A DNA stretch of 64,000 nt, taken from Owenia fusiformis (taxonomy: Eukaryota; Annelida; Polychaeta; Sabellida; Oweniidae). Shown piece after piece: positions 1 to 13,800 of the stretch. Every line of letters starts with the position of its first letter. The first letter of the stretch is position 1. The notes below the pieces were generated by a model. It ran no database searches. It saw only the letters and a list, made by a program, of their open reading frames with translations, and had not been told where the DNA came from. The stretch lies in contig CAIIXF020000007.1 in the NCBI GenBank assembly GCA_903813345.2, forward strand, positions 15,232,714-15,296,713. Reading direction: 5' to 3'. Both the position numbers and the translations under genes were made by a program.

Positions 1-1319
1 ATTTCAAAAGTACTAGTATAATAGTATTATAATATAGTAAATGGAAACTCCTCTATTCGGACATTTATGCATTTATGCATATTTGATCAGATACCTCAAA
101 CCCTCTTCAGATATTTAAGGGAAACAATGTGATAAATATTGTTTTCATTCCTTTGGTGCCACTTTAACGACCCACACTGTCACTGAAAGTAGGTTGCACC
201 TTCTACGTCATCAAAATATATTGGTATGAATTCAACTAAATCCAATTCTGATTTAGCCAAACAACGAATCCTAACTGACTATTCTCGAACTATCCTCTTA
301 ATCATAATCCCATTATTTTTGAGGGGTATTGGTCATGATTGAAAAAGCGAAATCCCCTCCTTAATTCCAACAAATCTTGACATTTCTGCATCTTTATATT
401 AAATTTTTCTCATTAGATCAGATACTATCTCAATTCCTTTTTCAGAAAATAAGGATTGTGACGAAAATATTGCTTATGCTTTTTAGAAGACTACTTTCAA
501 CATTTTACACTCTGTTCTTTGCTGCTACCTTTAAGATCAAAACAATTAGAAATGAAGCTTTCAAATCCATGGCTTTTACCATACTCGTTTCCCAGTTTGA
601 TTTTCATTTTTCCTGAGATTTTAAGAGATTCAGACTTTTGATCTCTAACAACTAACTTTGTTTCTTTTTAATGGCATATTTGAATTCAGTGAAAGCACAT
701 CATACCTTGGAAATCCAAGATGGGCTTTTACAGGGAGTTCGAATATCAAATGATTGTTATGTATCAATAGGACATTAACACTGTAGTACGCACTGTAGTT
801 ATAGTTTAAATGTTAAAATGTTCATGATATGTCATTATTTAGTTCCTAGATATATAGATGAAAGTATCGCTTTGGTTGGACTTAACAATATGGCAGGGTA
901 TACTATAAATAAACATTATTCTTTATCACTTAAAGGAACAAAATGCGTAAATGAAGTCTCACATTTGATCGTCATAGTATTTCCAATGGATTAATAAGTA
1001 CCTGATCTTTCATTTGACACCAAAAACAGATCAAACAGATCACATCAGAGTTGACACTAGATCATGAAAAAATAATTTTGATCTATCAATTTATATATTT
1101 CAAGTTTTTAGCAATGCCATTGAAAAATGGCATTGTTGTTTGCATTAATTATCCATTCATTTTTGATAGGATTTTCAACCATACGCCATTTTTAATTCAA
1201 GAGTTATTTAAAACATACACTTTGTGAAAAGTGGTAGTTCACTTATTTTGATCTCTGAACTTCAAATGCTGTTTTCTATGCAAGTATTATTTTCACTTCA
1301 GTATTGACCCAAATTACCC

Positions 1320-1743
1320 AAATGCGAGTAGGTAGTTACCAGTTTCACCACCAGGTGACTGATTCGGGTCAATTAACATGGCAGGTATATAAGAACGTTC
1401 CCTTAAACTTGAATATTATCAATTTAAGTGGCTCAATTTTCATATAACCCTTATGTGTCTGATACTTATACTAATGCAAATATATCCAGTGAAGCAAAAT
1501 ATTATCTGTCCACTAAAAGAAAAGATATTTCATTTTTTGTGATTTTATAGCATGGGGTCTATGGGGAATCTCCCCGAGCTAGAAGTGACATTTTCAAAGA
1601 AAATTAATTTTTCAAAGTTAATAAACACTTTTTAAAACCACATTTCTAGATGTAATTTTACATGTAGATTTCAAATATGATATTACTTTGACTGAATTTT
1701 GAATTTTTAATGACGTAAATCAAGATTATTTCTACTCGCATCT
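1320..1743. repeat. 424-bp inverted-repeat element, copy A (MITE-like)
   Basis: The left end reads AAATGCGAGTAG and the right end CTACTCGCATCT, forming a 12-bp terminal inverted repeat with one mismatch. A second copy of similar length lies at 53693-54115, where the ends are perfect inverses. The two share most of their interior, including a stretch around a 'catggggtctatggggaat' core. No transposase-like frame is present, so this is a non-autonomous DNA element. The superfamily is not clear because I cannot define target-site duplications. Confidence 0.8.
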
Positions 1744-2900
1744 GGGTTATTAAAGTTTTTATCATTTGATTGAGTGTGTGAGTAACATGTCTCAAATAAT
1801 ATTTTGTCCCCTTTCCTTCAAATATTTTGCACTGCGCCCGCAAACAATCTGATGCATGGTAATCGCATCTTGATTCACTAGGTTTCAGTTGCTCCTATGT
1901 ATTTAGACCCGGTGGAAAGTGACGATGTGGAAATCATACGATGATCACACGATAAGATACTGCACCTGCCGTCTGGACATCCTTCCAACAACCAACCAGT
2001 ATGTGTCATTTTCTTCATTTGATTTAAATTTTATAATACTAGTATTTGTAATACATCTTAATTTGTGAAAACTTGTATATAAAAGTTATATAAAGTTTTC
2101 ACTTTAGATGTATTCTCGGGCTACTAAGAACTTTTTCATATTTTATCAATATCTTAGCGTATTCAATAGATGAGATGATTGGCCTTTGAAAGAGGTGAGG
2201 TAGATATACAGTAGGTCTCACAAATCTTCTGATATGTAACTATAGGTAGGTATATAACTATTTTCTAAATTAGAATCAAGTTTTATAAATCATTAAGTAT
2301 GCAATATTGAACGATTTTATTACCTTTCAAAATGGTCATGATTACTCAGTCATCCGTAACAATTACATGGTGATCTAGGTATCATCTGATGGAGGATAAA
2401 TTAGGCATTTTACTGCTATTTTTGTATTTCAAAAAAAAAATTGCTTGAAGGATTTGAGTAATCTTGCATTTGGTTGGGTATACTTTTTGTGGACGCCCTG
2501 TAGTACCAGAGGGTGAACACGTCAAGTGCTTAATCATTGAAAAGACACTATTACAAGGGTCAACTTGTCACCTTTACAACATTCAGCATTTTCCATTTGA
2601 CCTGTATGAACACATGGCTTGTCATTCTCTCGTATTTATAGATTTTTACTATTTTACAATGGAATTGATCAGCTTATCGGTTTCATTAGTTTCACTAGAA
2701 TCTAAACATGACCTTGGTTATAATGCAGTTCAGTTATATCAAATAGCGTGTTATGCTCGGCTGAAATTGGACACACCATGTCTGGTTATAGTGTGAATAT
2801 GTAATGTCATACTTTGATATAATATTAAATAATATAATTTTCCATATATGTATAAACATGTTTGAATTGTTTAACAACAACACTTAAATTCATTATGTAG

Positions 2901-3808
2901 ACGTGTCGCAAAAAGGTGGCGCATTTGTTTTTTAGGGGTATCGCGTGAATGTAGCTTTGATTCCCCGGATTCTAAAATAATATTCTAATTAAAGTTGTAT
3001 ATCATTTTAAAGCTGTTTCGATGAAGTTTTTAGATCAACTACACTCCGTTCACAATTCTTGCGCGTTCTTTTTTAAAAAAGAGTTTTTTACCAAAACATC
3101 TGGCAAATATCCCCTGTTGACACGTTACATTTTGAATTATTTTTCGTCTTTAAACGCTCATAACTCAAACAATATATGACTATTATACTTATTTTTCGTC
3201 TTGATAAAGGTAGATAGAAGTTTTATTTCAAAGGATGAATTTTAGAAAGCGTCCCATATTGTGACGTCATAGAGTCTGAAAAATAGAATCTGTTGACAGC
3301 GACCTTTTCTGCTCATTTTTTTGTTCCTTCAACTTTTCAGGTGTACATTAAACAAAAAATACGAGATCAATTTTTAATAAATCATACATGATTATTTTGC
3401 TCCTAAACTCTAGTTTATTAATAAATAGTTGATTTTGTTCGCAAAAATATGTGTTTTCTGTTGTATGTGGAAAAGTGGAGGACGAAAGGTTTTCAAAATT
3501 CATCAAAATAGGGCTAATTAACGCCATTCGCCTATTTTCAAGCACAGCAACGCGTATATTTATTTCACCTAAAATATCAATTGATTCGTGTTTTATGATG
3601 CTCCTAGCCCATTAACAATATATATATGATATGAGAGTTATTCGTCTAAAATGTTTTGAGATAGAGAGGTAAATGTGGAGGACGAAAGGATTTTCATTTG
3701 TATACATTTTTCTCAAAAACGTCACATTCTACCATGTTAAAAGCGAGGATCCTCTGGATTACGCCACAAAATGTGTAACAATGCGTGCGCGAGCTTTTTG
3801 CGATACAT
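2901..3808. repeat. About 0.9-kb terminal-inverted-repeat element, copy A
   Basis: The element starts with ACGTGTCGCAAAAAGG and ends with a decayed inverse near 3790-3808. A close, same-orientation copy lies at 10655-11532, where the right end (CTTTTTGCGACACGT) is intact. The interior is highly similar between copies, including a pair of 'gtggaggacgaaagg' motifs about 200 bp apart. There is no long open frame, so it is a non-autonomous DNA transposon. Confidence 0.82.
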
Positions 3809-4002
3809 CGTAATAAACGTGTATACTTTTATAATTTTGTAATAATAAACGGTTATGAAATAGCACGTCAGATATACCAATTATCATTTGTTGTTACATT
3901 TGATTGGGAATTCATGAAATATAATATAATACATCAAAACAAGCATTGTCTTAAAATATTGTTACGGTATGGATAATTGTGTTCTGTGATCACCTTTAAT
4001 CT

Positions 4003-4103
4003 GGTTTGTATTCAATATTTTGATGTTTGTATTCATTATTTTAATGTTTGTATTCAATATTTTAATGTTTGTATTCAATATTTTTTAATGTTTGTATTTA
4101 ATA
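4003..4103. repeat. 21-bp tandem repeat
   Basis: About four head-to-tail units of the pattern 'tattttaatgtttgtattca', the last one slightly longer and diverged. It is a small AT-rich minisatellite with no evident function. Confidence 0.75.
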
Positions 4104-4317
4104 CTATAAGACTGCATTTTTGTATGCCTGCGGTGCTAGTGAATTGGTAATATTGTAATGAGGTTTCTCCCCAGGTATCACTAAAAAGAAGAATAAGCCT
4201 TGCAGTGCTCATTGCATGCTCGTGTGTTTTCAACAAACAAGCTCATTCAAGCGCACTCACGGCAATTACATAATGTAATTTGTAATGTGTGGGCTCATTG
4301 TTCTTTTTTATCATACC

Positions 4318-4465
4318 TAATGCCTTGGTCACATTTGCTACGATTTTCACTACGGCGCCCGGCAGATTTCAAGTATTTTGTTCAAAATTGAATACAAATT
4401 TGAACAAAACACTCAATCGGCCGGGCGCCGGCCGATGGATCTGAGCAAATATGACCCAGGCATTA
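4318..4465. repeat. MITE, TAATGCC family (copy 1)
   Basis: The element runs from TAATGCCTTGGTCACATTTG to a matching inverse ending GGCATTA. The internal arms are rich in GGCCGGGCGCCGG-like palindromic sequence around a central 'ttgttcaaaattgaata' loop. Other copies lie at 18970-19115 and 39910-40055. More decayed relatives are at 39545-39695 and 40543-40707, and there is a lone end near 16552-16586. The element can fold over nearly its whole length. Confidence 0.85.
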
Positions 4466-4877
4466 GGGGGAAAATATTATGCAATACTTGCAATGCTGGC
4501 AGTTCAAAAATGAGTCTTAGTCTTGTTTATTAGAGGCGACAAGCTCAAGGTCACAATGTTCTAAAAATAACCTGTTTTTGTACACAAGACTGGTGAGTCA
4601 TATACTTGTGACTTTGGGATATGGGCTAAACAAAACATGTAAAAAACTTTTATAACATTAAATCATGTGTCAAACGCTACATGTGAAGTTAACTGGCAAA
4701 TTTTGCATAGACTAAACTCAAAAGTTGAGTTTACATCATATATAATAAACTCAGTGCGCTAAGAACTACAGGTAAAGTAGTTAACCCATGGCATAAATGG
4801 TAACATGTTATAGAAAGCTACTCAAAGTGTCGAACTGCTAATAGTGGCATGGGGGAGTGTTCCAAATGTGTAGTGTA

Positions 4878-7800
4878 TTATAACTGAGGTAATCCAGCAA
4901 CGATCGAACTTTCAATTCCACATTCATCTTTTCCTCTCAAGATCTTAAAGTAACCTGCAACATAAAGCAATAATTAGTTTTCAAATATGGAGTCCAACAC
5001 AAATGACATTTTCAAACATTTGTGAATTATTATTTCTCAATTGTTACCTTTATCTCCCCAGGTTGGGTTCCATGAGTTAGCAGCCAACCAATATGGGGTT
5101 CCATTCTCCTCTCCCCAACCAAGGATCTTAACAGCATGTCCCTTTAGAGCAGAGCCAGACATATGCTGGTACACACCTGCAAATACACCACTTGTAAGCC
5201 TTATTGCATGATGATGATGTATTAATGAGGTTGACAGATCAAAGTTATCGATGAAGCAAATAATGAAGAGAACCAAACAAGTATTGAAAGGAGTAGAATA
5301 TGACAATATGGCATAACATTTTAGTTTTCCTTTGAAAATCAAGTTGTTAAAATGAAATATCCAGCACTTGCCATAATCTACTCCAAACATACGCTTTTAA
5401 AGTAAATGTTTTAAATTAAAATAATTTCTACCAGCTAATCAACCTACCAGATTTGTAATTTGGGAAGTCAGCGAAAACAGTAAACGAGGCTTCTACTGGT
5501 CCATTGGTCATGATCTCAGTCTGAATATCCTTCACACTGGAACCCACTGTGTATACACTCTTTCCTGGAATATAATATGCCACATTCTGTGTTGTATGAA
5601 TACTATTTGAAATGATTGTGCTCCTATAGACCCTATTAGTCCATTTCATGGCGTAGAATAATGGAAACAACGTCACAACGCATGCGCGTAAATCGACATT
5701 TCATGGTCCAAAGATTTCAATGTAGAGCAGTCTTCATCAAAATTTAAAATCTTAATAACTTTTTAGCAAATAATTTATTTTCTTAGGATTCAACGGATCC
5801 TTGTTAGACCCAACGAAGTGTTCATTTTGATATATAAAACAGCAAAATCCATCCACAGATCTTTCGGCCTTTTAATGATTTAATTTTCGGGATATTTTGC
5901 TAAAATCCCCCATTGGCCGCCATTATAGACTTTGAAAAAACCCAAATCCTCATCATTTCATATCATTCGTTAAGTGATCTAAACAACTCCAATCGCTTAG
6001 GATTCAACGGATTCTAAGAGATCAAAGCTAATACAATATGTTGACAACCCCCGTTTCAATATTTGCCGCATAATCTTTCGGCCTTTTAGGTTATAAATTT
6101 GTCAATATTTTGATTTTCGACCATTAATGACGTACTTGGATCCAAGATTCATTGTCCCTCTACGACATGCCATTTTCTGAACGTATAAATATTTAAAAGT
6201 ATGATGTTTTTCTGTGTAAATACTATCATTATTATTGGAGTGATTTAGCTGGGTTGCCAAAAAAATAACTTTGGGGAAATTTTTTGTATCTATTACCATG
6301 GTAACATACCAGGTATATGGTGGTATCCAAACGCTAAGTCAATAGTCAACGCCATGTTAAGCGATTGCACCCCTCCCTAATCAGCCTATATCATTTTTTC
6401 CCCAAACAAAATTTTTGGGCAACCCAGTTAAATCACTTCAGAAAACCCTTATTATCATAAATCGACCATAAAACATCGTACTTTTAACAATTTCTAGGTT
6501 CACTATTGGATGTATAGGGGTGACAAATGGACTATATAGATTGATCAGGACAAGTCATAACTATCACAAAGCAAATAAATACTTGACTTGACTACATGTA
6601 TTTTGAGAAAACAGATATGGAACACTAAATAAACCCCTGATCTGCTTCTAACATCCAAAAAGTACATCTGGATAAAAAACATCGTTAAACTTTTCAAATA
6701 TGGGCTGAGCTTACTCGAGTCTCATAGAGAAGGCTTTGGACCGAAGTAAGGCTGAGCAGATGTAACAAAAATGTTTCAGGTATTCATGATATTAGTTTTT
6801 AACGTAAACATAAAAATCTTGATTGGGAATTGAGTATTGTCACTCAAAATTGAAACCTCAGATTGGGTTCGGAGCCGAATTAAAGCGACAGAGCAAAAGC
6901 CGGAATTCACACGATTATTCTCGAAGAATCTCAATAAATCTTGCTTAAACTCCGCCTTTGTGAGAGTGTCAATCCCCTGATTGTAAGTAACTTCGCCTTT
7001 TGTCCTTATATCGAGAGGCGATACAATGTCGGATTGTCGGAAGTTTGAACTGTGAGAGATTCTAAATATTCTTGTGTCCATTACTCGATAGTCGATACTT
7101 CATTTGTACATGTATATTGCACCATTCTTCCGTCATATATACAATATCATGAACATTTATACATCTGAAATCTATTGCCGAGTAGTTACATTGTACTTGT
7201 ATTGGTTTTGACAGAAATTCTATCAGAAAACTGAAATATTTCTTGCAAATTTTTGATTTTACAACCTACTCATAAAAACTTGTTGAATACTAAAATATTA
7301 TAGGTAAAAGGGGCTAGCCCTTAAATTGCGGAATGGTGGTAGAATTTTGGAGAGTGGGCGTGGTATTTAAATGTTTGATCAAACCTACTTAACAGTAGAT
7401 AACTTCAATTATATAGCCCGTACTATCACAATTTCAACAGAATGTAGGATTCTAGTGTCATTCACAATTCATATTTTTTATGAGATTATTATAATAGGTG
7501 ACATTAACAACCTTTAATTTAGCGGCAGAAAAGAAGGTTTACAATATTACCTGATCCTTAAGGTTTCTTTATAATGCTTTCATTAGATTCCATACCCTTT
7601 TGTGTTATGGGAAAATATATGAGATTAAGGGATCGAGGACATACACAAAGAATCTTAGATATATGCGGTTCAATTGATGGTTGTGGGAAACATTTCAACA
7701 AGGCCTTCAGAGTTCTTAGAGTCATGAATGAGGAATTGGAATCCTTGGTGATTTCAAAATTCCATGAATCGGGAGAATATTCAGCTTAAAAGATGCTCTA

Positions 7801-10800
7801 AATCTCCTTTAGTTGCTACTTTAGTTATCACAAAGTACCAAACATTCAAGAATGACATGAAGAATGGAGAGTTTGAAAGGACTGCCCAATACTGAGTTAA
7901 ATATCAGAACATAATTGATATATCACCGTACTTTGAGAATGGAACATCGGCCTCTTGACGAAATGTGTTTGGAAATTTGGCTAATTGGTAAAATGACATG
8001 TTGCCACTAATGCAACTTTTACTGTTTAAGCCCCAGATTTTTGACGGTATCCTCCCCATGTAGGATTTTTTCAAAATACTACTGAAGAGATAATCTTCCT
8101 ATTTTAATCACAACATTTCTAAAAGGTTTCTGACCTCGATCATATTCCTTGTTTGTATCCAGTTTTATGTATTTTTCAAGAGTTTTACCACAGTTAATGT
8201 GACAAAAATGTAAAATAATCTCGGGAAAAAATATTTTAGACTCCGGAAAAGCTATTAGACTGGAGCAAAGAGGGTCTTAAATCATTATACTCTGAAGAAC
8301 CTTCGGAGTCTAAAAGCTCAGAAGTCTAAAACCCCGCATGGCTCTCCATGAGTTTTTATTATGAACTGACTTGGTTGTTTTGCAATAAATCATTCTTTAA
8401 CAATAACTGACCCCTTTGTTTTCTCTATTCAAACCTCATTTCTTACAAGAGTTTCTCAATTTGCAGTTAGTGCACAATCTCTACATTGAAAATATCTTAT
8501 AATTAGAATTCGTCTCCCATCAAAACTATGTGAGAAATTCAGTTTCAGTTCCTAGCTTTTTACACAAAGGCACTGTTCTGAAGATAACATGGTTGTGTTT
8601 TTTTTTTATCAAAACTACAAAGACAACATCGTTTCAACACTTTGCCAAGTGTCTTTATTTGTATTTTTGATTTGAATTGTTATTTCAGTTAATGCAGTAC
8701 AAGCATGTACTAGTACTTCTTTTGCAAAACATTTCATTTATCGGTCAAGCCAAGTAACTTAGTCAACATTCAATATTCGTATGTTCATCAATATTGACTA
8801 AGAATGGTGCCACAATTGAAGTAAACCTCTGTTTAATTATTTTCAATAAACCTATCATCAAACGTGTAAATGATAAATTTGATGTTCTGTTACATATTGG
8901 TGAAGCAATCTTGGGGATATGGCCTAAATTTCTGAATTTCCACTATGTCCCTGTATACCCCTACTTCAAAAGATGTATGTTATTGGTCATTTTTCATTAT
9001 GAATCAACCATTATGTATTTTTTCTTGTCTACATACAGAATGAACTTTCTGTTTTCAAATATTGAAAGATGGTACTGCATCTATTTTTTCATGATATGGA
9101 GCAAACAAATGCGTGTCAATTTACACTGTAATATCCCACATACTTATATTTTAAGGGTAGTTTTGAAGAATAATCAAGAAAATCCATGTTTTCAAATGAA
9201 TTCATCCTTGTCAAAGAACGTAAATGAGGATGTGCGGTTTGAAAAACTAACAACATGTTTTAAGTTCTTACAACTCTTGGTTAAAACAAATATTTCGAAA
9301 GTTGTGATTACGAATGTAATATCCAACTCAATGAAATTTGTTGATATTTGTGAATTTTTTCTTTCGGAATGCACATTGCTGGATCACAGAACATTGCCTC
9401 TTTCGAGATGCACGAAAAGTGTATTGCTAATACTTGACGTCGTTCGGATATTTGGATGTGATTGACGTTTTTGTTAATCTCCAACCACTGTAACTTCCAA
9501 CTTAATTTTTGAAAGCCAAATATGATAGTCACGAATTGATATTTAAGTCACACGTTGATGCATACATCATGTGTGTACATTAACTGTCAAATGCATGCCG
9601 ACTTACATTTATATAAATATCCACAGTTAACTCAAATCATCAATTCTCGAAACGGTTTATCAAATAACCTGGTGAGTTTGATATTTCATTTTAATTCATA
9701 ATTATGGTATCGGATTTGAGTATGATATTAGTCGAGGCTTAAACAAAGCAATAAAATTGCGTGAAACCTTTTGTGAAAATTTGAACAATTTTTCAAGAAT
9801 TCTCCTTCAAAGTGTTACCACAGTGCTCCCCGGGAGTAGAAATTTCGTCTTGTGTAATCAAAATAATAGCGGGTGGTTTGAATTTTTGTTTGAGTTTATA
9901 GCCCAGCATCTATAAATTTAAAAACGTGTCGCCTCATTGAGAGGTACATGCAGATTTTGGCGATCTATCATTCTAAAAGGCTAAATTTTGTGCAAAAACA
10001 GGAGTTGACACGCTTACATTTGGAATTGAAATTTCCTACATAATTGTCGACTCATGTTTAAAAGTCATGAAAACAAGGTTGAACACAAAACAATGACCTA
10101 ATTACTGTCTATTTAGCATGGGATCACTTAGGGAAATATTATTCATGACTTAAATCGTTAACAGTTAAGTTGTATCCCAAGAAACTTATCAATTTAGAAA
10201 TGCAAAATGTTCAATTTTGTTTTTCAATTATAAAAATGGCACCTGTAGAGAACAACGTTTACAAAATTATTTAAAACGGAGATATTTACTATGCATATGA
10301 TTCTATATCTTGTTCCCAAAGGAGTTTGTTAAGGAGCGGTATATCTTAACGTACTTTTATCATCCCAAACTCAAATATTTCGAATACTTATTTCGAGAAC
10401 GTTTTGTTGAGAATGGATTCGAGATGTACTCAAAATTAATACGTTAAAATGTGTATTATCGTCTTAATAACCACCTCACAAATTATTTTGGAAATCAAAG
10501 ATGTACGATTTTTGAGATTTTTATTTTCGAATGTTGACTTACTTACTTGGCTTGACTGTTATGCTAAAGGTTAAACAAGCATTTCTGTTTTCAACCTCAA
10601 AAATAATTTGATGTCTAAAAGATTAAAATAAAACAAATTAATTATACTTGCATGGACGTGTCGCAAAAAGGTGGCGCATTTGTTTTTAAGGATATCGCGT
10701 GAATGTAACTTTGATTCTCCGGATTATAAGATAATATGATAATTAAAGTTATATATCTTTTAAAGCTGTTTCGATGAAGTTTTTAGATCAACTACACTCC

Positions 10801-13800
10801 GTTCACGATTCTTGCGCGTTCTTTTTTAAAAAAGAGTTTAACATCTGGCAAATATCCCCTGTTGACACGTTACATTTTGAATTATTTTTCGTCTTTAAAC
10901 GCTCATAACTCAAACAATATATGACTATTATACTTATTTTTCGTCTTGATAAAGGTAGATGGAAGTTTTATTTCAAAAGATGAATTTTAGTAAGCGTCCC
11001 ATATTGTGACGTCATAGAGTTTGAAAAATAGAATCTGTTGACAGCGACCTTTTTTGCTCATTTTTTGCTACCTTCAACTTTTCAGGTGGACATTAAACAA
11101 AAAATACGAGATCAATTTTTAATAAATCATACATGATTATTTTGCTCCTAAACTCTAGTTTATTAATAAATAGTTGATTTTGCGCAAAATTATGTGTTTT
11201 CTGTTGTATGTGGAAAAGTGGAGGACGAAAGGTTTTCAAAATTTATTAAAATAGGGCTAATTTACGCCATTCGCCTATTTTCAATCACAGCAACACGTTT
11301 ATTTATTTCACCTAAAATATCAATTGATTCGTGTTTTATGATGCTCCTATCCCATTGTTAATACATATACGATATCAGAGTTATTCGCCTTAAATATTTT
11401 GAGATATAGAGGCAAATGTGGAGGACGAAAGGATTTCCATATGTGTACATTTTTCTCGAAAAACGTCACATTCTGTGGTGTTAAAAAGCGAAAATGTGTA
11501 ACAATGCGTGCGCGACCTTTTTGCGACACGTCATGACAATTAAACGCAGGAAGGAATTTGTATACTTTAATATGTTAATATAAATGACTAACGTAGATTC
11601 AAGAATAACCGAGTATTTCCATTTTTGATCTCATGACTTACTGTATTATATCGCACGTGCGTATATAAGGGTTATGTACTGGGAGGTTTTGGATACAGGG
11701 TTTATCCCAAGGGAAATATGTGTATCTCACGAGGGACCGAAAACCGACCGTACATAACTGGTGTATCTCATACTTGAGTGGGTTTGGGGTAGATATAACC
11801 TTTACCACCTTTTTCAAATGACAAGATAGGCCTATACTGTAAAAGCACAATTTATATTTAACATTTTCATAATATTCCTTCAGCTCAATACAATAGAATT
11901 GTAACATTTAAACTTTTTGAAAAATTTTAAACTTCTGAAATTTAAATTTTTAAAATTTTAAAAACTTTTGAAAAAATTCCCGGGAGCGGGATGGATATAT
12001 TATATCTGCCCGCATTTGGCCTAGAGCGGGACATATACAATATATCCTGCCCGCTCCTCAGATATGATATATATTCCCGGGTGATATCTACCCCAAACCC
12101 ACTCAAGTATGAAATACAATATTATTATATGGCCATATTATATATACTATACATATAAAACCCCGTATCTTGCCCAGTATTTTGCCCAGTGTTTCTCACA
12201 TCCAATGTTTACATCTGGATACAAATGAAACAAAGAAAATGCCGGATGATATAAAACAAATAAATCATCTTGGAAATATTATCTTACCATAATGTTTATC
12301 CTGTCCGTATGTCAAGTGGAATCCCGCCTCACATTTTCTCACACATTCAGGTGTGGGGTACGGCTGGGTACAAAGGGGGTATGGTTCACGGATTCCATGG
12401 TGGCCACATTTTGGGAGGGTGTAAGGACGGCAGCCCTTTAAACAATAAAAAATACAACAATAATTATGTGAGATACATTTTTGTGTGGACTGTAGTGTAC
12501 TCAAGGTTTCATTAAGTTTATCTCTGAGAAAATGAAATGTCAAATTGTTGATTTTATAGAGAACATGTTGTATGGCATTTTCATTCAAGGTGGGCAATAC
12601 CATCTTTGGCATGTTTCCACCTTACTGATTTATAAGGAAGAAAGACACAAATGGAGCCTTATTGAAGAGAAGGGGAAATTACTCTGCATCGAGTGTATAA
12701 ATAAGTAACTTACATGCTTGGAATTGTACTCTCCTCCTGAGACAAGACCATGATATTTCCAATACTGCCAGGCTGCTTCTGGGTAACCTCCATTACATCT
12801 AGAACAAATAAACAAAAATAAATACATATACAGAAGAACTGTTCAATTTCCCAATCATATAAGTGAACTTACACATAAAGGGCATTGCTCAGAATCCCAA
12901 CAGTCCGAATTCCATTGATCCAAAACCTGATCTTCCGAATACTAATAATCCAAATCCCATTGGCCCGAAATCCGCTCGTCCAAATCCTATTGGTCGGAAT
13001 TCCGTTCGTTCGAAACCTAGTGATCCGAATTTGATCTGTTATGTTTGTTGTTATGTTATGTTACGTTATGTTAATGTTATGTTACATTTATTTCCATATT
13101 ATAATTACAAGTAAAACAAACAAAGTAGGCACATGACGCATCTGCGTATACTGTGCAGGACACACCATTTTCAGTCTTCCACTGGTAATCTGCTCGACAT
13201 GATTACGCTGGTTACCGAAACGGTTTGTTTCGGTAACACAATGTCGGAACGTCGAAGGTACGATTTTTCTTTTTTCCTTATTTCACGAGTCGTAGGCAGA
13301 ATCCTCACGACATTTTTTTTCACAAACGTATATCAGTATCATATGTTTTAGATAGAAAATGTACATGATTGCGAAAAAAATAGCTCAGAAGACAACAGAA
13401 TCGTCGATTTAATTCCTAACTTAGTTACATAAACGGTAGGGGTTAAAAGTGCAGATATTAACTGTTTTTCGAAATACCGTTTATGTAACTTAAGTGAGGA
13501 ATTAAATCGACGATTCCGTTGCCTTCTGAACTATTTGTTCGCAAATGTGTACATCTTCTTAAACATATGATACTGATACACGTTCGTGACAAAAATGTCG
13601 TGGGAATTCTGCCTACAACGTGTGAAATAAGGAAAAAAGAAAAATCGTACCTTCGACGTTCCGACATTTTGTTACCGAAACGGTTTCAGCGTAATCGAGT
13701 GGATCACCAGTGATTTCTGCATTTTTACATTGTATCAGTACTGTATTATCTACATGTTTATAGTTGAAGCATGGACGTATATTATGCCCCCCCCCCCAAA

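Larger units (their letters stand above)
1..4877. other. Gene-free, repeat-bearing flank downstream of cathepsin B-like gene 1
   Basis: I see no convincing coding exon here. The open frames are short, lack splice context and have the composition of AT-rich non-coding DNA. The stretch holds two full dispersed elements (1320-1743 and 2901-3808), a 21-bp tandem repeat (4003-4103) and a MITE (4318-4465). The rest, including 1-1319 and 1744-2900, shows nothing I can name. The 3' untranslated region of the minus-strand cathepsin gene should lie just below 4878. A TTTATT near 4526 (AATAAA on the minus strand) is a possible poly(A) signal, but this is weak. Confidence 0.6.

Noticed and set aside
2464-2796. 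110-codon plus-strand frame
   Set aside because: No recognisable motif; its start overlaps a 'tttttgtggacgccctgta'-type dispersed repeat end.
12270-12515. Plus-strand 81-codon frame
   Set aside because: It is antisense to cathepsin exon 12288-12435; the minus-strand reading is the gene.
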